Counted from the stretch's first letter, positions 1 through 8,541 are shown. The stretch is 64,000 bases of DNA from Myroides odoratus DSM 2801 (GCF_000243275.1 NZ_CM001437.1:3404796-3468795), one strand, 5' to 3'. Numbers and translations: made by a program. The notes: generated by a model not told the origin, from the sequence alone.

Positions 1-603
1 ACAGGCGTAGTACCTTCGCATCGAGGGCAAGGGTTAGTCGCTAAGATGTATGCCTGGTTATTCGAGCAATTAACACCTTTAAAAGTAGAACAATTAGTCT
101 TGGAAGTAATCGAAGGAAACCATGCTGCTATTCGCGCTTATGAAAAAATGGGCTACCACAAAGCCAGAAAATTAATCTGTTTTGAAGGAGAAACAGACGT
201 GAACCAGACGAATAAACCAATTGAAATTAAGGAATTGACTGATTTTAATTGGGCTGTTTTTTCTTCTTTTTGGGATATTCAGCCGTCTTGGCAAAACGCA
301 GTATCTGCATTGGAAAACAGCAAAGCCCGTTGCCGCATCTTAGGCGCGTATAGCGAAGGAACCCTGGTAGGTTATCTTATTTTCAATCCAACGTCTAAAC
401 GCGTGCTCCAATTAGCTGTAGACGCAAATCAAAGAAGACAAGGAATTGCAACACAATTAATTCAAACTATGCAGCAAATCACCGAATCTAAGGCAATATA
501 CGTTTACAATATTGATGATGCATCCACAGCCATGGCTGCTTTTTTCAATCACTTGCATTTGACTAGTGACCTAGCTCAATTCGAAATGAAAAGAACACTT
601 TAA
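1..603 (+). CDS. Tandem GNAT acetyltransferase, 5' end cut by window
   Basis: The reading frame is open from base 1, so the gene starts outside the window. The visible part begins with the acetyl-CoA-binding motif A of one GNAT domain (V-P-S-H-R-G-Q-G-L) and its C-terminal half, which ends near the A-I-R-A-Y-E-K-M-G-Y motif typical of GNAT proteins. A second, degenerate GNAT domain follows, with motif A V-D-A-N-Q-R-R-Q-G-I-A about 130 residues in. GNAT enzymes move an acetyl group from acetyl-CoA to an amine; the substrate here cannot be read from sequence. The next gene runs convergently 21 bp downstream. Confidence 0.85.
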   Translation, partial: TGVVPSHRGQGLVAKMYAWLFEQLTPLKVEQLVLEVIEGNHAAIRAYEKMGYHKARKLICFEGETDVNQTNKPIEIKELTDFNWAVFSSFWDIQPSWQNAVSALENSKARCRILGAYSEGTLVGYLIFNPTSKRVLQLAVDANQRRQGIATQLIQTMQQITESKAIYVYNIDDASTAMAAFFNHLHLTSDLAQFEMKRTL

Positions 604-624
604 TTAGTCCTAAATTTGTAGGTG

Positions 625-1182
625 TTAACGCGTTTGATAGTCTCTTTTTAAAAGAGAGAAAATCTCGGCATCTACAAATTTTCCTTTTTCAAAAAAATAA
701 TCACGTAAAATTCCTTCTGCTTGTAAGCCTACTTTTTCAAGTAATTTACGAGAAGAAATATTAATAGGGTCGATAAACGCTTCGATGCGGTGTAAATCAA
801 ATGCTTCAAAACCAAAAGGAATAAGAGCTTGAATTGCCTCGGTCATAATACCAGTTCTCCAAAAGTTAGGATGTAGTTCATACCCAATCTCTGCACGAGC
901 ATTTTCGGTAGAAAAATTGTGAAACCCACACGTACCAATCAATTGATCAGGTCTTTCTTGTAAGGTAATGGCCCAACGAATAGCATTGTCGTCTTGGTAG
1001 CGCTCTTGCCAAGCCAAGAGTAATTCTTGCGCTTCTTGAACAGATTGAAAGGTAGGCAAATCGTAAAATTCCGTAACCTCATCTCTCGAAAAATAATCAA
1101 ATAGTGCTGGTGCATCTGTAAAATGAAGGGCTCTTAAGAGGAGTCGATCAGTCTGTAAGGTTGGGAATTCGTTGAAAAACAT
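625..1182 (-). CDS. RimJ/RimL-type GNAT N-acetyltransferase
   Basis: A 185-residue protein with the start of the RimJ/RimL subfamily (L-Q-T-D-R-L-L-L-R) and a GNAT core containing E-I-G-Y-E-L-H-P-N-F-W and the C-terminal N-I-S-S-R-K-L-L-E-K-V-G-L motif. These enzymes acetylate N-terminal alpha-amines of ribosomal proteins or of other substrates such as antibiotics. I chose the ATG at 1180-1182 because the longer open frame upstream adds 51 residues with no family similarity and overlaps the divergent gene at 1231. The gene is divergent from another GNAT gene and convergent with a third, so this end of the window is a small acetyltransferase cluster. Confidence 0.85.
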   Translation of the reverse strand: MFFNEFPTLQTDRLLLRALHFTDAPALFDYFSRDEVTEFYDLPTFQSVQEAQELLLAWQERYQDDNAIRWAITLQERPDQLIGTCGFHNFSTENARAEIGYELHPNFWRTGIMTEAIQALIPFGFEAFDLHRIEAFIDPINISSRKLLEKVGLQAEGILRDYFFEKGKFVDAEIFSLLKRDYQTR

Positions 1183-1230
1183 AAGACGTATTGAAGTATA
1201 AAAAAGTAAAAATAAGAAATAAAAGTGAAC

Positions 1231-1965
1231 ATGGATACAAAATCCCCTTTTTCTACACGGGTAGAAGACTATTGGTTGAGTCAGCAAGGAGAAGAGCTTT
1301 CGTGGTTTGAATCTCAAAATTTTGTTGTGTATCAAAATTCAGCACTTAACAAAGAATATCCAGCTGTTTTATTAGATCGTGATGAGAAGCCAAAACAAGT
1401 ACTTAGTCTGCATCCTATACTCGTTCAAAAAATAAAAGAAACAGGTCAGGTTCCGATAACAGTTGAGGAAGTAGAAAAAGTATTAAATTTTCAAGGATTT
1501 ACCTTATATACAGCTGATTGCCTTTATTATTACTCACAAGAAGAGCAAGAAGAGTTGAAAAAAGAAATTCAGGATAGGAGTTGTCGACAGCTTACGTCAA
1601 CTGATGCTGCTTTGTTTGAGGCATTTACGCAAGCCAATAGTGAAGATGACATAGATGCAGCTTATGTAGAATTATCACATGAGGCTGTTTTTGCCTGTTT
1701 TGATGGTGATATTATGGTTGCTATAGCAAGTGCTTATCCTTGGGAGGGCACAAAAATTATGGATTTAGGCGTATTGACCCATGTAAATCATCGTGGTAAA
1801 GGTTATGCTCAACGGTTGGTACGTAAGATAAGCCAGTATGTAATTCAACAAGGAGGTGAATTACAATATCGTTGTCAATGGGATAATTGGCCTTCTATTC
1901 GCTTAGCGCAAGCTTGTGGTTTTCGTTTCTTCGGACGTTGGCGTATAGCGATTCAAAAAGAATAA
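1231..1965 (+). CDS. GNAT family N-acetyltransferase
   Basis: A 244-residue protein with a C-terminal GNAT fold: motif A is L-G-V-L-T-H-V-N-H-R-G-K-G-Y-A and the closing motif is W-P-S-I-R-L-A-Q-A-C-G-F. The N-terminal 120 residues are a less conserved domain, as in two-domain GNAT proteins, and may serve substrate recognition. I prefer the ATG at 1231 to an in-frame GTG six bases earlier. The substrate is unknown. A perfect palindromic terminator follows two bases after the stop. Confidence 0.82.
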   Translation: MDTKSPFSTRVEDYWLSQQGEELSWFESQNFVVYQNSALNKEYPAVLLDRDEKPKQVLSLHPILVQKIKETGQVPITVEEVEKVLNFQGFTLYTADCLYYYSQEEQEELKKEIQDRSCRQLTSTDAALFEAFTQANSEDDIDAAYVELSHEAVFACFDGDIMVAIASAYPWEGTKIMDLGVLTHVNHRGKGYAQRLVRKISQYVIQQGGELQYRCQWDNWPSIRLAQACGFRFFGRWRIAIQKE

Positions 1966-1966
1966 A

Positions 1967-1992
1967 AAAGCGCGTTCCTAGGAACGCGCTTT
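1967..1992. terminator. Bidirectional palindromic terminator
   Basis: A perfect 26-bp palindrome (AAAGCGCGTTCCT and its complement) lies between the stop codons of the convergent genes ending at 1965 and 1995. It has A/T flanks on both sides, so it can end transcription from either strand. Confidence 0.85.
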
Positions 1993-1994
1993 GA

Positions 1995-2786
1995 CTATAA
2001 ATTAATCTTGTATTTGTTGTGTTCAGACTGAAAGTCTTTCGTAATTAAACTGCCAAAATCAGGGTGATTTACCTCGTTTACGTTAATGTCAATTAATATT
2101 AGACTTTCTGTGGCTGCAGCTTTTGCAAGTACCTTTCCATCGGGATTGACAATTTGACTTTCCCCTCGATAGGATTCCAATTCGCCTTCGAAATATTCTT
2201 TGCCAATTCGATTGCAGCTGATATAGAAACATTGGTTTTCCAAAGCCCTAATAGGAATAATCGTTGGAGTTACAGGCCCTCCAAAGCAAGAAGAATGGCA
2301 AATAACATCGACTTCTTGCAGTTTCAAGAGCGACGTATGTTGCGGAAACCAACAATCAAAGCAAATGGTTAAACCAATAGTTGCTTGCGGGGTTTGATGT
2401 GCAATGGCTGTATCACCTGGTTGGAAAAAGCGCTTTTCATAATCAGGTAGGTGTATTTTTCGATAAGAAGCAACTAATCCTGCTGCACTAACTAAAATAG
2501 AGGTGTTGTATAAAACACCCTGATCAATTTCAGGTATTGTCCCGGAGATGAATCCATTTCCTGTTTCTTGGAGCAAACGCGCTAGAAATTGAACTGTTTG
2601 ACTGTTGTTTAACTCTTCCACAAAAGGTAAAATCTCTTCTCTTGTATCCATTGCATAACCCGTTGTAAAGAACTCAGGCAATACCAATAAATCAAATGTT
2701 TCTTGTTTCACCTTTGTTGCTATATAATCTAGATTCGCTTGAATATCTCTCCAAATGACCGCATATTGAAAAAAACCTACTCGCAT
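1995..2786 (-). CDS. Carbon-nitrogen hydrolase (nitrilase superfamily)
   Basis: A 263-residue protein with the complete nitrilase-superfamily catalytic triad: E38 in L-P-E-F-F-T-T-G-Y, K110 in Y-R-K-I-H-L-P, and C142 in I-C-F-D-C-W-F-P. Members hydrolyse non-peptide C-N bonds of amides or nitriles. The nearest general type is the amidase branch (omega-amidase/N-carbamoyl type), but the exact substrate cannot be assigned. Length and motif order are normal for a single-domain member. The start ATG at 2784-2786 is 33 bp downstream of a TATCTTTG promoter box on the same strand. Confidence 0.88.
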   Translation of the reverse strand: MRVGFFQYAVIWRDIQANLDYIATKVKQETFDLLVLPEFFTTGYAMDTREEILPFVEELNNSQTVQFLARLLQETGNGFISGTIPEIDQGVLYNTSILVSAAGLVASYRKIHLPDYEKRFFQPGDTAIAHQTPQATIGLTICFDCWFPQHTSLLKLQEVDVICHSSCFGGPVTPTIIPIRALENQCFYISCNRIGKEYFEGELESYRGESQIVNPDGKVLAKAAATESLILIDINVNEVNHPDFGSLITKDFQSEHNKYKINL

Positions 2787-2819
2787 CGTTTTCTGTTAAT
2801 TGAAATTAGTTACTTGCGC

Positions 2820-2827
2820 CAAAGATA
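2820..2827 (-). promoter_or_regulatory. Bacteroidota -7 box, nitrilase gene
   Basis: TATCTTTG on the minus strand matches TAnnTTTG and sits 33 bp before the start of the nitrilase-family gene. No convincing -33 TTG was identified. Confidence 0.5.
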
Positions 2828-2851
2828 ACCCAGAATGGAGAGAAAAAGGGA

Positions 2852-3220
2852 TTATTTCGATTTAATTTGCCCCGATTGATACAGGTGTAAAGTAGCATCA
2901 AGGATGTCTTGAATAGGAGCGAAGGGCAGATCTTGGGTTGGATCTATAGTCAGGCTTTTCATGCGTTTTCTCGTTCCTACTTCCAAGAGCGGATGCTCAA
3001 TGCGATGTCCTTCTACCAAGAGTAAATAAGGCACTTGAGGTGCTTTTGTAAGAGCTAAAAAGCAAAACATCCGATTGCGAAAAGAAAAACAAGGCGTACC
3101 CCATTTCAACGATTCCGTGATACGAGTATCCTGTTGTAGAATAAAATCACGCAAGGCTAATAAACAGCTTTGATTGGGTTCTGGTTGTTTAAAGTAAAAA
3201 GAGTCTACTGCGTTTAACAT
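2852..3220 (-). CDS. DUF1801 (YdhG/YjbR-like) protein
   Basis: A 122-residue protein resembling DUF1801: an N-terminal helix pair followed by a core with S-L-K-W-G-T-P-C-F-S-F and, later, K-R-M-K-S-L. The family has a small alpha/beta fold and no established biochemical role. Its start overlaps the last seven bases of the upstream gene on the same strand (GyrI-like domain), so the two are almost certainly translated from one message. Confidence 0.75.
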   Translation of the reverse strand: MLNAVDSFYFKQPEPNQSCLLALRDFILQQDTRITESLKWGTPCFSFRNRMFCFLALTKAPQVPYLLLVEGHRIEHPLLEVGTRKRMKSLTIDPTQDLPFAPIQDILDATLHLYQSGQIKSK

Positions 3221-3681
3221 GATGTTGTGGCTAAATATAGGGCTACTTCTGCTTGTAAAGGATTTTGAGCTTTCGGTCCATAGACCTCAAAATCCGAAGT
3301 GTAAGTTCGTTCAAGATTTGGTGAATTCCAAATTTTAACCCACGCATGGAGGACGATATTTTCGAGTAAATTACCTCGTACATCAATCTTCGTATACGAT
3401 CCACTAGGGATAATATGTCCCACCATTCCTTCGGGAATTTCGGCTAAGGTTTCTACCTCACAGCCTATAATGGTGGTATAGGCAGCTGTAAAATCACTTT
3501 CGTAATCCGTGTATATTGCATAGATATCTTCGCTTCGTTTAGCTGGGATTTTTGCTTGGATTTGCTGGGTATGAAAATCGTTCCATAGCTGTGGAATATC
3601 CAAAGCGGATTGCTCGTTTTGATTGGTTGTACGAATGGCGATTCCAATGATATACTTAGCGGGTACTTGAATCTTTTGCAT
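3214..3681 (-). CDS. GyrI-like / AraC effector-binding domain protein
   Basis: A 155-residue stand-alone small-molecule-binding domain of the GyrI/AraC-effector type. The alternating strands, the central I-Y-A-I-Y-T-D-Y-E-S-D and the C-terminal T-Y-T-S-D-F-E-V-Y-G are typical of the family. Such domains bind hydrophobic or cationic compounds; with no DNA-binding part, a sequestering or hydrolytic role is possible. The short overlap with the DUF1801 gene implies coupling. A TACTTTTG box lies 29 bp before the start. Confidence 0.78.
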   Translation of the reverse strand: MQKIQVPAKYIIGIAIRTTNQNEQSALDIPQLWNDFHTQQIQAKIPAKRSEDIYAIYTDYESDFTAAYTTIIGCEVETLAEIPEGMVGHIIPSGSYTKIDVRGNLLENIVLHAWVKIWNSPNLERTYTSDFEVYGPKAQNPLQAEVALYLATTSC

Positions 3682-3709
3682 GTCTGTATTTGTTTTTGAA
3701 TGTCGTGTA

Positions 3710-3717
3710 CAAAAGTA
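3710..3717 (-). promoter_or_regulatory. Bacteroidota -7 box, GyrI-like gene
   Basis: The minus strand reads TACTTTTG (TAnnTTTG) 29 bp upstream of the GyrI-like/DUF1801 pair. The rest of the 310-bp divergent gap to 3992 is AT-rich and shows only a second box for the other strand at 3950. Confidence 0.5.
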
Positions 3718-3949
3718 AAAGGGAGTGATGACAACCCTATGTCAAGAGGATAAATAAAAGTGATAATTAACAGGTTGAGAGGCAAGTAATTTCAGAAGTA
3801 AAAGTAGAAAGTGAGTTCATTTATAAAATTGTTTATGTAGTGCTTGAAAAATTATCAAAAAATGAATAAATTTTTAATTTAACTCTATTTTTTGAATATA
3901 TTTTATAGTTAATCTAAAGTGGTATGATGGATAGTGGGAAAAAAAAGCG

Positions 3950-3957
3950 TAATTTTG
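3950..3957 (+). promoter_or_regulatory. Bacteroidota -7 box, response regulator gene
   Basis: TAATTTTG matches TAnnTTTG and lies 34 bp before the ATG of the response regulator at 3992. No clear -33 element. Confidence 0.45.
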
Positions 3958-3991
3958 ACTGAAAATTTTCTTATTTCTAATTGTATCTACT

Positions 3992-4648
3992 ATGAATTTA
4001 TATAATCCTGTATTTCTAGTAATTGATGATCATCCGATGATTTTGACTAGTTATATTCGCTTACTTCGAGAAAATTTTTTAGAGAGTACCTTTTATGCAA
4101 GTGAATCTATTCCGAAGGCATTAGAATACCTTGATGAATTGGAAAGTATTGACATGCTGATTATTGACTATAATTTGGCGAAAAACTTTGATGTCCAATT
4201 GCGTATTTCGGATGGACAAAAATTAGCCTTGTATGCTCAAAGTAAATTTCCGAAAGCAAAAATCATAATGATTACAGGCCATGAAGAAGCGTTGTTGATT
4301 TATAGCATTCACAAAAAAGTAAGGCCTGATGGATTATTGATGAAAGCTGATGTTACTGACGAATTATTGATTGAAACAATTCGCCAGTGTATGATTGGGC
4401 AGGTTGTGTATAGCCAAGGAGTGAAAAATGTACTAAGTCTGTTGGCAAAACGTCAATTGATGCAACAAGAACAGTATATCGAAATTCTCATGTTATTGGA
4501 TAAAGGATACAAAGTACAAGAAATATGTGAAATCGTATTTAAAAGTCAGAGCACCGTGCAACGGATGTTGACTACCATGAAAAAGGAGTTCGAAGTGAAT
4601 GATTTGTCGGAGCTATTGAAGCAAGTAAAACTCCAAGGTTTCATCTAA
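3992..4648 (+). CDS. LuxR-type response regulator
   Basis: A 218-residue regulator. The receiver domain has the acidic pair D12-D13 in I-D-D-H-P-M, phospho-acceptor D59 in I-I-D-Y-N-L, the switch Thr in M-I-T-G-H-E and the Lys in L-L-M-K-A-D. The C-terminal 60 residues form a LuxR-like helix-turn-helix (I-C-E-I-V-F-K-S-Q-S-T-V-Q-R-M-L). It is a clear paralogue of the regulator at 7487: both share H-K-K and D-V-T-(D/E)-(E/D)-L-L after the G-H-E motif and both end K-x2-G-F-I. A histidine kinase gene with HisKA_3-type features lies convergently downstream and is the probable partner. Confidence 0.88.
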   Translation: MNLYNPVFLVIDDHPMILTSYIRLLRENFLESTFYASESIPKALEYLDELESIDMLIIDYNLAKNFDVQLRISDGQKLALYAQSKFPKAKIIMITGHEEALLIYSIHKKVRPDGLLMKADVTDELLIETIRQCMIGQVVYSQGVKNVLSLLAKRQLMQQEQYIEILMLLDKGYKVQEICEIVFKSQSTVQRMLTTMKKEFEVNDLSELLKQVKLQGFI

Positions 4649-4869
4649 TTTTAAGAAATCAACCCCTTGATTTTAGTCAAAATGAATACTCAACTTTCAT
4701 TTTTGTTAAAAAAAGAGTGGGAAGCTTTGAATACAGTGGTCTTATAACTACTTTAGTTCTTGATAAGATCATACAAGCACATTTGTTAGGGTCTTTGAAC
4801 AGTGTTTTACACCTGATCAAAGTAAACAAATGATTTAAAAATGAGTATCTATTGATTAATTTAGGTAAG

Positions 4870-4900
4870 TAGGGATTGGTTGTGGGGACACCAATCCCTA
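4870..4900. terminator. Terminator between convergent regulator and kinase genes
   Basis: An 11-bp perfect stem (TAGGGATTGGT / ACCAATCCCTA) with a 9-nt loop overlaps the kinase stop codon. The T-rich side (TATTTTACTTTT) follows in the plus direction, so it best suits the response regulator transcript. The 220 bp before it contains no convincing gene. Confidence 0.6.
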
Positions 4901-6889
4901 TTTTACTTTTGAGAGAATCACTTCGATAATTGTTCCTTTCTTTTCTGTGGAATTTATCGTTAGAATGGCATTCATTTGGTTGACGCGGTACTGAATATTC
5001 TTTAATCCTATTCCTTTTTTTACTTCACTAACTTTAAATCCAACACCATTGTCTTGAATTTTAATATGATAATTGGATGTGGATTCAACAATCGAGATAA
5101 TGGCTCTAGTCGCTTGTGCGTGTTTAATGATATTTTGAATCGACTCTTGAATGATGCGATAAATATTCATCTTCGTTTCATAATCAAAAGTACTCCAGTC
5201 AAAATTGCGTGCAATGAGCAAGGTAAACGCATGTTGATCCGTAGAATTCTTTTCAATTAGATTTTCTAGAATAGGAGTAAAGCTCCCGAGTGTCAAGGTC
5301 TGATCTTGAAGGTTGTGCGAAATTCTTCGAATTTGCTGTTGCGCTCCTTCTATTTCAGAAGCAATGAGGTCGCGATTTTCCTGTTTGCATTCATTGGATA
5401 GCATTAAGCGAATGTTGAATAACGTATTGATGATGCCATCGTGTAGTTCCGCACTGATACGCGTTCTTTCGTCAAGTAAAGTGTTTTTGGCAATTTCTTC
5501 TTGTTGTAAAATTAACTTGTATATTAATTCACGGTCATTTTGTTGGTGTTGTTCAAATAAAAGGCGTTTTTGTATCATCTTTTGTTTGAAGACAATGTAG
5601 ATTAATACCGATAAGAGTACCCCCAAGATAGATAAGATACTGAATAAAGTAAGGCGTTGAGAGAGTAACTCATTTCGAGCTTCTAATTGCGCCGTTTCAT
5701 ATTCAATACGGGCGAATTTTGTTCTATTTTCAATTTGTAAAGTCTTTAAGCTATCGTTGATTTCGTAATAGCGTTGAGCATATTCCATCGCATTTTTTTG
5801 ATCGTACAAGCTGAGGTAACGCAAATTGGTTAAAGCTGTATTACGCGCTTTCACTTGTTCTGACGTTTTAAATCCCTTTTTCCAATAGTCAATGGCTTGT
5901 AAAGTGTCTTTTTTAGCTAAATACAGTTCTCCTAAGCGACTGTAACTTGAAATAAGCCCTTGAGGGTTTTGAAGGCTATCTCGGATAACAAAGGCTTCCA
6001 AAACGAATTTTTCTGCTTTACTTAGTTGATTGGTCTTGATGTAAGTAAATGCTAAGTTATTGAGAAGCATAGCATGGAAAATAGAATTTTTTGAATTGGC
6101 ATCTAAGAGTACGAGGCCTTCTAAGAACGTTTTTTCTGCTTTTTCATACTCTCTTAGGCTATTGTATTGGTACCCAATATTGTTGTAAATCCCTAATTTG
6201 GAATAGGTAGTGTATTCTTTTGAGTTTAATGTATTAATGAGATTCAAAGCTTTCTGGTTGTAGAGAATGGCTTCTTCTTTTTGGGAATTTTGATCTAAAA
6301 TGCCAGCTACTGTTGAATAGGCTTCAATGAGTAATTTTTTATCGTTGTAGTGATTCAGGTTCTTCAGTGCATTGAAGGCTTCTACTTCTGCTTGATTAAA
6401 AAGTCCTTCTTCAAATAAAATAACCGCCATGGATTTTTGCATCATACCAATATGCAAGGTGTCTTTTTGGGTTTCATAAAACTTAACTGCATAGGAATAC
6501 GAAGCATAGGCGCTATCTAGCTTTACAATATCTTCATAGTAATCGCCCAAATAGTAGTAGGATCTAGCAATATGGGCGGTATCTTTATCTTTTTTGGCTA
6601 ACTCCAATAGGTTTTGACTGATGCGCAAATATAAATCTAGGTGCTTGACATTGTAAGCTGTATTGGCTGCGTCAAATAAAAGCTCCCGATGTTGTGTATT
6701 ATTGGAATTGTGAGCGAGGTGATCAAATATAGAATCCAGAACGCGGTGCTTTTTCTGCATGGAAAGGCTATCCTCTTCAAGGCTATCTAATATTGTTGAA
6801 ATGGCCGAATGTTTTTCCGCAAGGGGACGATCAGAACAACTGAGGAGTGAAAAGAATAGGAAAAGGATAAAACAAGATCTGTATTGCAT
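4898..6889 (-). CDS. TPR-containing sensor histidine kinase
   Basis: A 663-residue kinase. The N-terminus is a lipoprotein-like signal (L-L-S-C18). Residues about 60-400 are helical TPR-type repeats (for example Y-L-G-D-Y-Y, Y-N-N-I-G-Y-Q-Y, L-L-N-N-L-A-F-T-Y), followed by a membrane span at about 414-434. The cytoplasmic part is a HisKA_3 dimerisation helix with phospho-acceptor H483 (E-L-H-D-G) and a HATPase domain with N586, D-N-G-V-G-F and G-I-G-L. This is the usual partner type of LuxR-family regulators, and two paralogous regulators flank it (3992 and 7487). The topology puts the TPR domain outside the cytoplasm, where it could bind a peptide or protein signal (inference). Confidence 0.9.
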   Translation of the reverse strand: MQYRSCFILFLFFSLLSCSDRPLAEKHSAISTILDSLEEDSLSMQKKHRVLDSIFDHLAHNSNNTQHRELLFDAANTAYNVKHLDLYLRISQNLLELAKKDKDTAHIARSYYYLGDYYEDIVKLDSAYASYSYAVKFYETQKDTLHIGMMQKSMAVILFEEGLFNQAEVEAFNALKNLNHYNDKKLLIEAYSTVAGILDQNSQKEEAILYNQKALNLINTLNSKEYTTYSKLGIYNNIGYQYNSLREYEKAEKTFLEGLVLLDANSKNSIFHAMLLNNLAFTYIKTNQLSKAEKFVLEAFVIRDSLQNPQGLISSYSRLGELYLAKKDTLQAIDYWKKGFKTSEQVKARNTALTNLRYLSLYDQKNAMEYAQRYYEINDSLKTLQIENRTKFARIEYETAQLEARNELLSQRLTLFSILSILGVLLSVLIYIVFKQKMIQKRLLFEQHQQNDRELIYKLILQQEEIAKNTLLDERTRISAELHDGIINTLFNIRLMLSNECKQENRDLIASEIEGAQQQIRRISHNLQDQTLTLGSFTPILENLIEKNSTDQHAFTLLIARNFDWSTFDYETKMNIYRIIQESIQNIIKHAQATRAIISIVESTSNYHIKIQDNGVGFKVSEVKKGIGLKNIQYRVNQMNAILTINSTEKKGTIIEVILSKVK

Positions 6890-6925
6890 AAGTAAGAGGT
6901 AATGAATACAAATAAACTAAAAAAA

Positions 6926-6965
6926 AAACAATCCCCAATCTGTTGCAACACAAAGGGGATTGTTT
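6926..6965 (-). terminator. Terminator after the small lipoprotein gene
   Basis: On the minus strand an 11-bp stem (AAACAATCCCC / GGGGATTGTTT) is followed by an uninterrupted T run. It separates the small lipoprotein gene from the downstream kinase gene, so the kinase is at least partly transcribed on its own. Confidence 0.8.
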
Positions 6966-6980
6966 CTCTGATGAAATGAT

Positions 6981-7292
6981 TTATTTTCTTTTGTCTTTTA
7001 ATATGGCAATATCACCATTCTCTTGTGCGCTAGATGCGCTGTTGATGATCTTTCTTTTGTCTTTTAAAATAGCAATATCTCCATTGTCTGCTGTTCTACT
7101 CGTTACTTCTATAGGATTTGGAATAGAATCCGTTTGAACGTTTGCATCATTCGTTGTTTTTGCATCCATAGCATTAAAATGTGTTTGCTTTTGGCTGCTA
7201 CCATCGGCTTCTGTTGGCATATTATCAGTTGAACATGATGCTAATGCAAGTAAAGCCAAGATAGATACTGAGGAAAGGATAGTTTTTTTCAT
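6981..7292 (-). CDS. Small lipoprotein with duplicated C-terminal peptide
   Basis: A 103-residue protein with a clear lipoprotein signal peptide (lipobox L-A-S-C19). The mature part is polar and probably disordered. The last 40 residues hold the 12-residue word N-G-D-I-A-I-L-K-D-K-R-K twice, separated by ten residues, and the second copy is the exact C-terminus. The two DNA copies differ at a few silent sites, so the peptide appears conserved by selection. I do not recognise a family. It lies between the TPR histidine kinase and a paralogous regulator, which suggests a signalling or accessory role (inference). Confidence 0.75.
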   Translation of the reverse strand: MKKTILSSVSILALLALASCSTDNMPTEADGSSQKQTHFNAMDAKTTNDANVQTDSIPNPIEVTSRTADNGDIAILKDKRKIINSASSAQENGDIAILKDKRK

Positions 7293-7486
7293 AAGTAATA
7301 AAATTATATTTGATTTTTTTAAAAATTAAAATAAATAATAGATAAATTGAATGTATATTTAGTCTTTTAAACAAATAAAATTCTTTTTTAGGATAAAATC
7401 CTGCGATTGTCTAACAAACATATTTATATTTTGCCTTCAATAAGTACAGTAAAAGTATACAATGTGTTAATAAAAATAAAAGTATT

Positions 7487-8131
7487 TTGAGTTTTACTTT
7501 ATTAATAATTGATGATCATCAAATGATTGTCGATTGGTATAAATACGTCTTACAGCAAGTGTATCAAGACGCTACGATCTTGAGTGCCACCTCTATAACT
7601 GAGGGAGTGGCTCATGTTGATCATTCTACAAGATTGGATATGGTGTTGGTCGATTACAATTTAGGCAAAGGAGATGCAGAAGCAGAGGTTGCTAATGGGG
7701 TTGAATTCGTCCATTATTTCCGGCGGAAATTTCCTAAAGCAGATGTAATTTTAGTCACTGGGCACGAAGGAACCCTTGTGTTGTACACCATCCATAAAAA
7801 GATTGTTCCTCAGGCATTATTACTTAAGATTGATGTCACGGAAGATTTGTTGAAACAAGCCGTGCAAGCCGTCCGGAGAGGCGAGCGATTGTATAGCATG
7901 CACGCGAATGAAGGTTTAAAGGAAGTGTATAAGAAAGAATCCCTTCTTCAAGAGCAAAATGTGCAAATTTTACTATTGCTCGATAAAGGGTTTAAAATCA
8001 AAGAAATTAGCGAAACATTATTTTTGAGCGAAAGTGCTGTCAATAAGCGTATTGCGGGATTGAAGCAAACGTTTGACGTTTTAGATAATGGAGGATTAGT
8101 CAAAAAAGTCAAAGAAGAAGGGTTTATTTGA
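7487..8131 (+). CDS. LuxR-type response regulator (paralogue of 3992)
   Basis: A 214-residue receiver plus LuxR-like HTH protein: D9-D10 in I-I-D-D-H-Q-M, phospho-acceptor D56 in L-V-D-Y-N-L, V-T-G-H-E-G switch region, K in L-L-L-K-I-D, and a C-terminal HTH (I-S-E-T-L-F-L-S-E-S-A-V-N-K-R-I). No in-frame ATG or GTG is available upstream before the conserved L-I-I-D-D-H, so it seems to start at TTG 7487. It is the second of two similar regulators flanking the TPR kinase, a duplication that may allow one kinase to drive two outputs. An exporter gene follows 80 bp downstream in the same direction. Confidence 0.85.
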   Translation: MSFTLLIIDDHQMIVDWYKYVLQQVYQDATILSATSITEGVAHVDHSTRLDMVLVDYNLGKGDAEAEVANGVEFVHYFRRKFPKADVILVTGHEGTLVLYTIHKKIVPQALLLKIDVTEDLLKQAVQAVRRGERLYSMHANEGLKEVYKKESLLQEQNVQILLLLDKGFKIKEISETLFLSESAVNKRIAGLKQTFDVLDNGGLVKKVKEEGFI

Positions 8132-8211
8132 TAACAATCTTTTGTAATAAATTTTTATCATAGGATAAAAAAAAATAAAATTTATAAGCCGACTTTCGCA
8201 AAAAAATTAAA

Positions 8212-8541
8212 ATGAACTGGATTTTTTTAATTATCGGAGGATTTTTTGAAGTTGGATTTACTTATTGTTTAGGAAAAGCCAATGAAAGTAAAGGAACGGA
8301 AGCTATTTGGTGGTATGGAGGCTTTTTGGTTGCCTTAGTGATGAGTATGGCTTTGTTGATGAAAGCGACTCAAACGTTACCTTTGGGGACGGCTTATGCG
8401 GTTTGGACTGGAATCGGTGCTGTAGGAACGGTATTGGTTGGAATCTTAGTTTTTAAAGATCCAGCAACTTTTTGGCGTATGTTCTTTATCGCTACCTTAA
8501 TTGGATCTATTATTGGACTGAAAGTAGTATCTGCTTCTTAA
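8212..8541 (+). CDS. SMR-family exporter, Gdx/SugE type
   Basis: A 109-residue protein with four membrane spans, normal for the small multidrug resistance family. The conserved membrane glutamate is E13 in F-F-E-V-G-F, and G-T-A-Y-A-V-W-T-G-I-G-A-V-G in the third span is the SugE/Gdx signature. Members of this branch export guanidinium with proton antiport as dimers; others export quaternary ammonium compounds. It appears to be a single-gene Gdx. I see no guanidine riboswitch in the 80-bp leader. Confidence 0.87.
   Translation: MNWIFLIIGGFFEVGFTYCLGKANESKGTEAIWWYGGFLVALVMSMALLMKATQTLPLGTAYAVWTGIGAVGTVLVGILVFKDPATFWRMFFIATLIGSIIGLKVVSAS

Noticed and set aside
4682..4747. 21-residue ORF after the response regulator, possible signal peptide
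   Set aside because: No repeat, export signal or promoter supports it; such short frames are expected by chance.
8132..8211. Guanidine riboswitch before the Gdx-type exporter
   Set aside because: The 80-bp leader is AT-rich with no stable helices or the conserved ACGR-type loops.
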